Shown here piece by piece: positions 56,955 through 64,000 of a stretch of 64,000 nt of DNA. The stretch's first letter is position 1; each line of letters begins with the position of its first letter. This stretch comes from Centrapalus pauciflorus (lineage: Eukaryota > Streptophyta > Magnoliopsida > Asterales > Asteraceae), in contig JAANYP010002035.1 in assembly GCA_020465985.1 (NCBI GenBank), positions 493,638-557,637 on the forward strand. Direction: 5' to 3'. Below the pieces are notes generated by a model. The model saw only the letters and a list, made by a program, of their open reading frames with translations. It was not told the DNA's origin and did not search any database. Both the position numbers and the translations under genes were made by a program.

Positions 56955-58528
56955 CACACTTGTTTGGGTGATCATAATTGACACCATTAATTAAGGATAT
57001 TTAATATTATATAAATTTATATATATAAATTGATATGGACCACAGTTTTAGAATTTTCTAATGATATTTTATAATAGGTCAAAATACGAGCTCCTATTAA
57101 AATGTGTCAAATAGAATATTACAAGGGAAGAAACTTATAATACATGTAACTATTCTTTAATTTATATAATTAAAAAGATTCATTTTTTTGAAGGAAGCGT
57201 AAATAAAAAAGAACCCAATATATTGAACCCATTTCTATATTTTGCGTTTCTTTATAAAACACCATTTCTATTTGCGTTTCATCAAAATCATCAGTTTACG
57301 AAAAACTTTTTAAATTAATTGTGTTTGGTACGTAGCTTTTAAAAGCTTATGAGATCTTGAACTATGTTTAATACATAACTTCTGGTTATTTGATCTTTTT
57401 ATTTAATTGTCGTTTTATTTCATTTTACGCATACAAGTTCAGTTCCATCAACGCTAACAAACACACATATATTAACAAAAGCTTTAGTTAAAAACTTCAG
57501 CTCCAACTAAAAGTTAATTGTGCTAAACATACTCAATATAAGCTTCAAGATGAGAAGCTACTTGATGTAGTTTTTAGAATTAGCTTGTTGTTCAAAAAAA
57601 AGTTTTTAGGATTAGCTTGAGTTTTTAGTTGAAAAAATGATAAACTTACCCTTAAAGTATTATATTAATTTTTATTCGACAATTTATTTACTTCTTTTAT
57701 GTGTAATTTACACATTACAGCTCCAGTTTCGTTGTCAAACACACATATATTAATAAAAGTTTCAGCTACAAGCTCCAGCTACAAACTAATTAAAAACATA
57801 CCTACATACTTCGTCTTTTTAGGATTTATTATGAAAAATACCAACTCTTTTTACTTTTGTACTGTTTAGTTTCACAGTGTTATCTTTTATCAAAAAATCT
57901 TCAAATTATTTATTTTTCTGGTTTTCAAAAATGTACTTATTATAACTTGGTATTTCAGTTTTTTAAATCCGGTTTATCTATTGTAACAACGTTATAATAA
58001 TAAATTTCTGGAAACAAAAAAATAACTTGAAGAGTTTATTGGCAAAAATTAACAAACTAAACTGCAAAAAATAAAAGGTATATTGGTTTCTTGATAATAT
58101 AACCTTTTTTTATTACAGAATAATCACATTTTTTTTAATACTAGTGATTAGTTAAAGTAAACTAATGTTTTTAAAGATCCATGTGATTTGTAGATAGTTA
58201 TGGATTTAATTCTATTGCAAAGTAATTACATAGATGGTTCTTAAAATGAATTTTATAACATTTAAGTCCCTCATTCTTTATTTTGTTATCTTTGGTGTTA
58301 AAATTGAGAGCAATTTCGTATTTTGGCCTTTACATGGACTATATATGACATTATTAAACAACCTTTTAATTTTTAAAAATTCTGTTATTATTATTATTGT
58401 ATTAAAGTTTTATTTAGTTATTATTAAAAATGATTATTTTATTTATATTTAGTTAAAGATGATTTATACAAAAATTAGAGATTTCATCGCATTCCGTCAT
58501 CCACTCTCCTCTCCGCCTCCACCCATTA
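56953..58528. other. Intergenic DNA with weak repeats
   Basis: 57320-57800 has GTTTGGTACGTAGCTTTT and inverted AGCTACAAGCTCCAGCTACA words, a probable decayed MITE. No gene. Confidence 0.35.
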
Positions 58529-60476
58529 GAGCAAAGGGAGTACCCACCTTTCCCAAACCCATCTTTCTATACACGTCAGCGCCACATCAGCTTTTCTCTC
58601 TCCACCTTTCCCCACCTTTCTCCACCTTTCTAACTAGAAAAGACTCATAATTCTATACCTTTCCATCTTTCTTAATTTTTTTTAAAATAAATTAATTTTA
58701 ACTAACAAAACAAATACTAGAACTAAAATAATTAATTTCATAAATATTTAAAAATATTACATAAACTAAAAATTAAAAATTACCGAATTAAAATAAAAAA
58801 AATACATAACAATAAATAAAAACTAAAATTACGAATGAACATTAAAAAAAATACAAACTAGCCGTCTAAATTTGGTATTTGGGCAAGTGCAATATGTTCC
58901 ACAAGATCTGAGCGAAGGTTATTGTGTGTTTCCCGATTACGAATTTCCAATAACGTATTTTGATATACTTCATTGGAAGCGGAATGTTGATTGGATGGAA
59001 GCTCGGTTTCTTGAAATGAACATATCGCGAACTCTTCGTCTTCTAAGATCATATTGTGTAATATGACACAAGCATACATGATGTTTCTAATTTTATTTGG
59101 GTGTCATGGTCGTGCGAGGTTGTTTAATATAGCAAAACGAGATTTGAGTACACCAAAAGCTCGTTCGATGTCTTTACTTGCCGACTCTTGTGCTGCCCTG
59201 AATCTTTTTCGTTTTTCATCGGTTGGACACGAAAAAGCTTTCACAAAAGTCGCCCACTCGGGATATATCCCGTTGGTTAGATAGTACCCATGTTTGTATT
59301 GTGTTCCGTTAATAACAAAAGGAACAACCGGTGCGATCCCGTTTAAAACGTCGTTGAATATTGGTGATTGATTAACCACATTGATGTCATTGTTGGAACC
59401 CGCGACGCCAAAAAATGCATGCCAAATCCATAAATTTTGTGATGCAACCGCTTCCAACATAATTGTCGGATATTGGTGATCGCCTCGCATATATTGTCCT
59501 CGCCATTCTGTAGGGCAATTTCTCCATGCCCAATGTGTACAGTCGATGCTGCCAAGCATTCCACGAAATCCATGTTTTGCTTCATGGAACGCGTACAAAT
59601 GATGAACATCAGATTCAGTCGGTCTAGGCAAATATTTGCGTCTGTATAGCTGAATAATTCCCTTACAGAATTCTTGCAAGGTTTCACGCGAAGTTCTTTC
59701 AGACATAAAAAGAGAGTCGTCAATCGAATCAGCCACCATGCCATATGCGAGTTGCCGAATAGCAGATGTGTATTTTTATAACGCAGTTTATCCCCTTCTA
59801 CCTCGAGTATCCCACCGCAAGGTAAAATATTCAAAATGTTGCTCCATATCGTAAACTATTCGTAGGAATAGTTCTTTGCGCATCCGGAACCTTCTTCTGA
59901 ACATATCATCTCCATAGAGAGGATTTTCAGTAAAATAATTGCGCATTAGACGTTCATTTGCAGCTGCTCGGTCTCTCTGAATTGCAATTCTTCGTCTAGG
60001 TTGATTAATTTGCGGAGAGCTGACATTTATAAATGCTTCAAAGACTTGTTGATAATGTTGAGATTCGTCTTCCGATGACTCTTCGGTTGATGAGTTTGAC
60101 GACGAAGACGTAGTATACGGTTCCATCACAATAAAAATAAAATTGTGAATGATAGTAAAAATTTTAGGAATGAAATAGAGAATTTTGAAAGTGTATAGGT
60201 TGAAAGATGTGAGGATTTGATGTATTGGAGTGAAATATTTATAGAGTAAAAAATTTAGGTTAAATAATTTTTTTTTTAAAATTACAAAGGTCATTTGACC
60301 GTTTGGGAGGAAAAAGACAAAAGGAAGAAGGGAGGAATTCGGCGGGGTGGAGCGGGGAGGGGAAGCCGGGCGGGGAACCTTTCTGGGCGGGGCCGCGTGA
60401 CCGGGGCGGTGTAGCCGCCGGCCTTCGTCCGAGGTGGCAAGGCCGCATTAGGACGGGGTGACCACTCCTTTCCCCC
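58529..60476 (-). mobile_element. PIF/Harbinger transposon, 1948 bp
   Basis: Ends GAGCAAAGGGAGTACCCACC and GGTGACCACTCCTTTCCCCC are imperfect inverted repeats (13 of 20 positions match) flanked by TTA on both sides (58526-58528, 60477-60479), the PIF/Harbinger target duplication. The only gene is a decayed transposase on the minus strand; the Myb-like second gene of autonomous members is absent. The 60290-60475 end is strikingly GC-rich. Confidence 0.8.
58858..60126 (-). pseudogene. PIF/Harbinger (HARBI1-like) DDE transposase, three in-frame stops
   Basis: One continuous 423-codon frame from MEPYTTSSSSNS to the stop at 58858, broken by stops at codons 113 (TAA, 59788-59790), 117 (TAA, 59776-59778) and 341 (TGA, 59104-59106), with no frameshift. 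The acidic N-terminus precedes RRRFRMRKELFLRIV. The DDE nuclease core follows, with GSIDCTHW (first D, about 195), GVAGSNNDIN (second D, about 247) and IERAFGVLKSRF (E, about 321); CVILHNMI follows the last stop. Length matches plant Harbinger nucleases (about 400 aa). The catalytic residues persist, so inactivation looks recent. In intact relatives this protein cuts at terminal repeats with a Myb-like partner, not found here. Confidence 0.9.
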
Positions 60477-60479
60477 TTA

Positions 60480-62250
<1,771 letters not shown>

Positions 62251-62254
62251 CACG

Positions 62255-62570
62255 TATGATGGGATTGTCATTGAGATGAAGAAGCAGACACACGACGCAG
62301 TTTCTAAAATGGTGGATCCCACGTGGCAATTTGACATGAGGAACCCACGTGACAAGACACGCAGTTTTCAAAGTAGGTTGGATGGCTATAATTTCTGCAA
62401 AGTAGCGCATGAATTTAGGAGGACGTGGCGCTCCATGTAGCGATTTTTGGATTTGGTGTTTGCTTAGGTGGAAATGCCAAGTTGGATATACAGGCTGACG
62501 TGGCAGACTCGAAGGGATAGATCTGGTGTGGTGTGGTGCATCTGGGCAATCATGCATCCTTTTTAGTAAA
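62255..62570. promoter_or_regulatory. Cluster of ACGT-core (ABRE/G-box-like) motifs
   Basis: Five ACGTG cores in about 200 bases: CCCACGTGGCAA (about 62318), CCCACGTGACAA (62344), GGACGTGGCGC (62423), GACGTGGCAG (62500), plus GACACGCAG words. Such clustering is typical of abscisic-acid or light-responsive plant promoters. No gene is visible downstream on either strand; the minus-strand frame through it has no domain. Confidence 0.4.
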
Positions 62571-62974
62571 TGAAAGGAAATACAAGCGGCGGGGGGTGGG
62601 GACCGGGTGGGTGCAGGTGCATCTCCCCTTGTTGTATAAGGTCGTTTTACATCACTTCATGAGTTATTATTGACTTTCTTTCTCCTGACTATATAGTTTT
62701 ACATTATAATTATAACGAGTTATTGAAGACTTGTGCGTAGCTGCAGGGTTTAAAATATTAATTACAAAAATAAATATGAAAAATAAATGAGTGATTTTAC
62801 TTTTCAAACAATTCAAATCACAAAACACAACTGAACCATTATCGAAAAGTGGAATTAAAAAGCTAATATATATTCAAGAAGCAAGCAAAATGACACTGTT
62901 AGTTGGTTACTATAATTAGTTTTCTAGATTTTGTAATAGTAAAATTATAAACCATGTCTTATTAAATCGGATCA
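62571..62974. other. Intergenic DNA, no gene seen
   Basis: Short GC-rich stretch near 62590 (GGCGGGGGGTGGGGACCGGG), then AT-rich. Confidence 0.4.
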
Positions 62975-63400
62975 GTGAAAATACCAACATGTTTTCATGT
63001 TTTTTGAGTTTTCGTCCATTCATGTTATTTTTTTCATAAAAGTCCTCAAGTTAAATTTTTTTTTTTAGTTTAATAAAATTTAAACATTAGAACCCGGCTT
63101 TTTTAGTTTTAAAAACCCGGTTTACTATATATAATCGGGTTTTAATGTCCAAATTTCACTAAACCAAAAAAAAATTAACTTGATGAATTTTATGAAAAAA
63201 TAAAATGGAGGGACGAAAACGCAAGAAACATGAAAACATGTTGGTTTTTTTTTCATAAACTGAAAAACCGGGTTCTAATATACAAATTTCACTAAACCAA
63301 AAATAAAAAATTAACTTAAGGACTTTTGTGAAATTAAAAATAACATGAACGGACGAAAACACAAAAAACGCAAAAACACATTGGTTTTTTTATAATAAAT
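62975..63400. repeat. Foldback repeat, CCAACATGTTTTC family
   Basis: Left part ACCAACATGTTTTCATGTTT, TTTTCGTCCATTCATGTTA, ATAAAAGTCCTCAAGTTAA; the right part holds the inverted words twice (GGACGAAAACGCAAGAAACA; GGACGAAAACACAAAAAACG), as if the right arm were duplicated. Contains AACCCGG/CCGGGTT pairs. No genes. Confidence 0.55.
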
Positions 63401-63543
63401 ACTTATAACAATTCTATATAAAGATTCAATCATTTTAAATAAGGACAATAAATTAGTGGATATAAATACTTAAAATAAACAACTTGGTTTCATGGCTTTC
63501 AACACATGCAAATGGCTCATAAATTCAAAGGGTCTTTTATAAA

Positions 63544-64000
63544 TCTATATATATAATAAAAGAGAACACTAAATGCCCACGTGGCGATCTCTGGTTATGT
63601 CCACATAGGCGGTCCATGTCAGCGTCCATGTCAGCATTTGGTCCACGTAGGCGGTCCATGTCTATCTGCTTCTAAAATCAAACAACAAGCAACAACCTTA
63701 GTTATCTGCTCCCAAAATCAAGCTCCCCCCTTATTTGCTCCCAAACAGTTTCAATCCTACTACAACTCTAAATACCCACAGTTTCAATCCTACTACAACT
63801 CTAAATACTCATTCTGATTTCATATCCATAAATCGACATTATATATACAGGTATCACATGTCATATTCTTTAGGTCGTATCTCTCATATAATCTGATTTC
63901 ACTATAATGGATTCACATATATCTTTTATCAATGATCTTACTCTTTTGAACAATTGTTATACAATCAAGGTTCGCATCCTTCGTCTATGGAAGCATCAGG
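63544..64000 (+). mobile_element. Helitron 5' end, running off the window
   Basis: Starts TCTATATATATAATAAAAGA then GAACACTAAATGCCCACGTGG, preceded by A, as in plant Helitrons. The following 300 bases include two direct repeats: TAGGCGGTCCATGTC (63606, 63647) and CAGTTTCAATCCTACTACAA (63747, 63779). An RPA-like frame begins at 63907, so this copy may be of the autonomous type. The 3' end is beyond the window. Confidence 0.7.
63907..64000 (+). CDS. Start of a probable Helitron-encoded RPA70-like protein (partial)
   Basis: The first 31 codons are visible: MDSHISFINDLTLLNNCYTI then KVRILRLWKHQ, open to the window end. The pattern of a short leader, an (I/L)-x-D-L start, then TIKVRILRLW matches the N-terminal OB-fold strand of replication protein A 70-kDa subunit-like proteins, which plant Helitrons often carry beside the Rep/helicase. 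RPA binds single-stranded DNA. Its position 363 bases inside a Helitron 5' end supports the assignment. The start ATG is the first in frame; the call rests on a short stretch only. Confidence 0.6.
   Translation, partial: MDSHISFINDLTLLNNCYTIKVRILRLWKHQ

Noticed and set aside
59343..59834. Minus-strand frame of 163 codons across the Harbinger transposase
   Set aside because: It is a shifted frame; the transposase motifs are in the other frame, broken only by in-frame stops.

Overview
This window is nuclear DNA of a flowering plant, almost certainly a eudicot. It is very AT-rich, its genes have introns, and most of it is repeats: a chromovirus-type LTR retrotransposon, CACTA, PIF/Harbinger, Mutator-like and Helitron elements, many MITEs, and long TA, GA, CA and ATG microsatellites. 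Nothing is bacterial. I cannot name the species; a single-copy SPOROCYTELESS/NOZZLE-type gene supports a eudicot.

Only two host protein genes can be supported, both on the minus strand. The first (5318 down to 4172, three exons, 302 aa) is a SPOROCYTELESS/NOZZLE-like adaptor repressor with the SPL basic/helix motif, an EYEFFPGK block and a C-terminal LDLSLKL EAR motif. The second (33773 down to 32950, two exons, 233 aa) is a single-B-box zinc finger protein of the BBX28/BBX29 type. Each has a TATA box upstream. Their exon joins were worked out by hand from reading frame and GT/AG sites.

Layout: 1-4000 is repeats, including a 404-bp mini-CACTA, a near-perfect 88-bp palindrome and a 400-bp Mutator-like foldback. 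4.2-5.5 kb is the SPL/NZZ gene. 5.7-18.3 kb is an AT-rich repeat sea with Mutator-like foldbacks, Helitron relics, a large inverted repeat split by a 2170-bp solo LTR, and long TA tracts beside a foldback family. 18.3-31 kb holds MITEs (several Tourist-like with TTA duplications), Helitrons and microsatellites, with no recognised gene. 32.9-33.85 kb is the BBX gene. 34-39.7 kb holds a Helitron end and two Mutator-like foldbacks with perfect 9-bp duplications. 39717-54786 is one 15.07-kb CACTA transposon (3-bp duplication AAT) into which a 9458-bp Ty3 chromovirus has inserted recently (41319-50776, 5-bp duplication CTTTT). 58529-60476 is a PIF/Harbinger element whose transposase has three in-frame stops. 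At the right edge a Helitron starts at 63544, and the first 31 codons of a probable RPA-like protein begin at 63907.

The most useful observations are the clean nested-transposon history, a Helitron family whose 3' hairpin shows paired (compensatory) changes, foldback families repeatedly abutting TA/CA microsatellites, a shared CCGAATTCGG-type array inside two different LTR families, and exon-like non-transposase sequence carried by the CACTA element. Repeat boundaries, identities and substitution counts were read by eye and need alignment to confirm.
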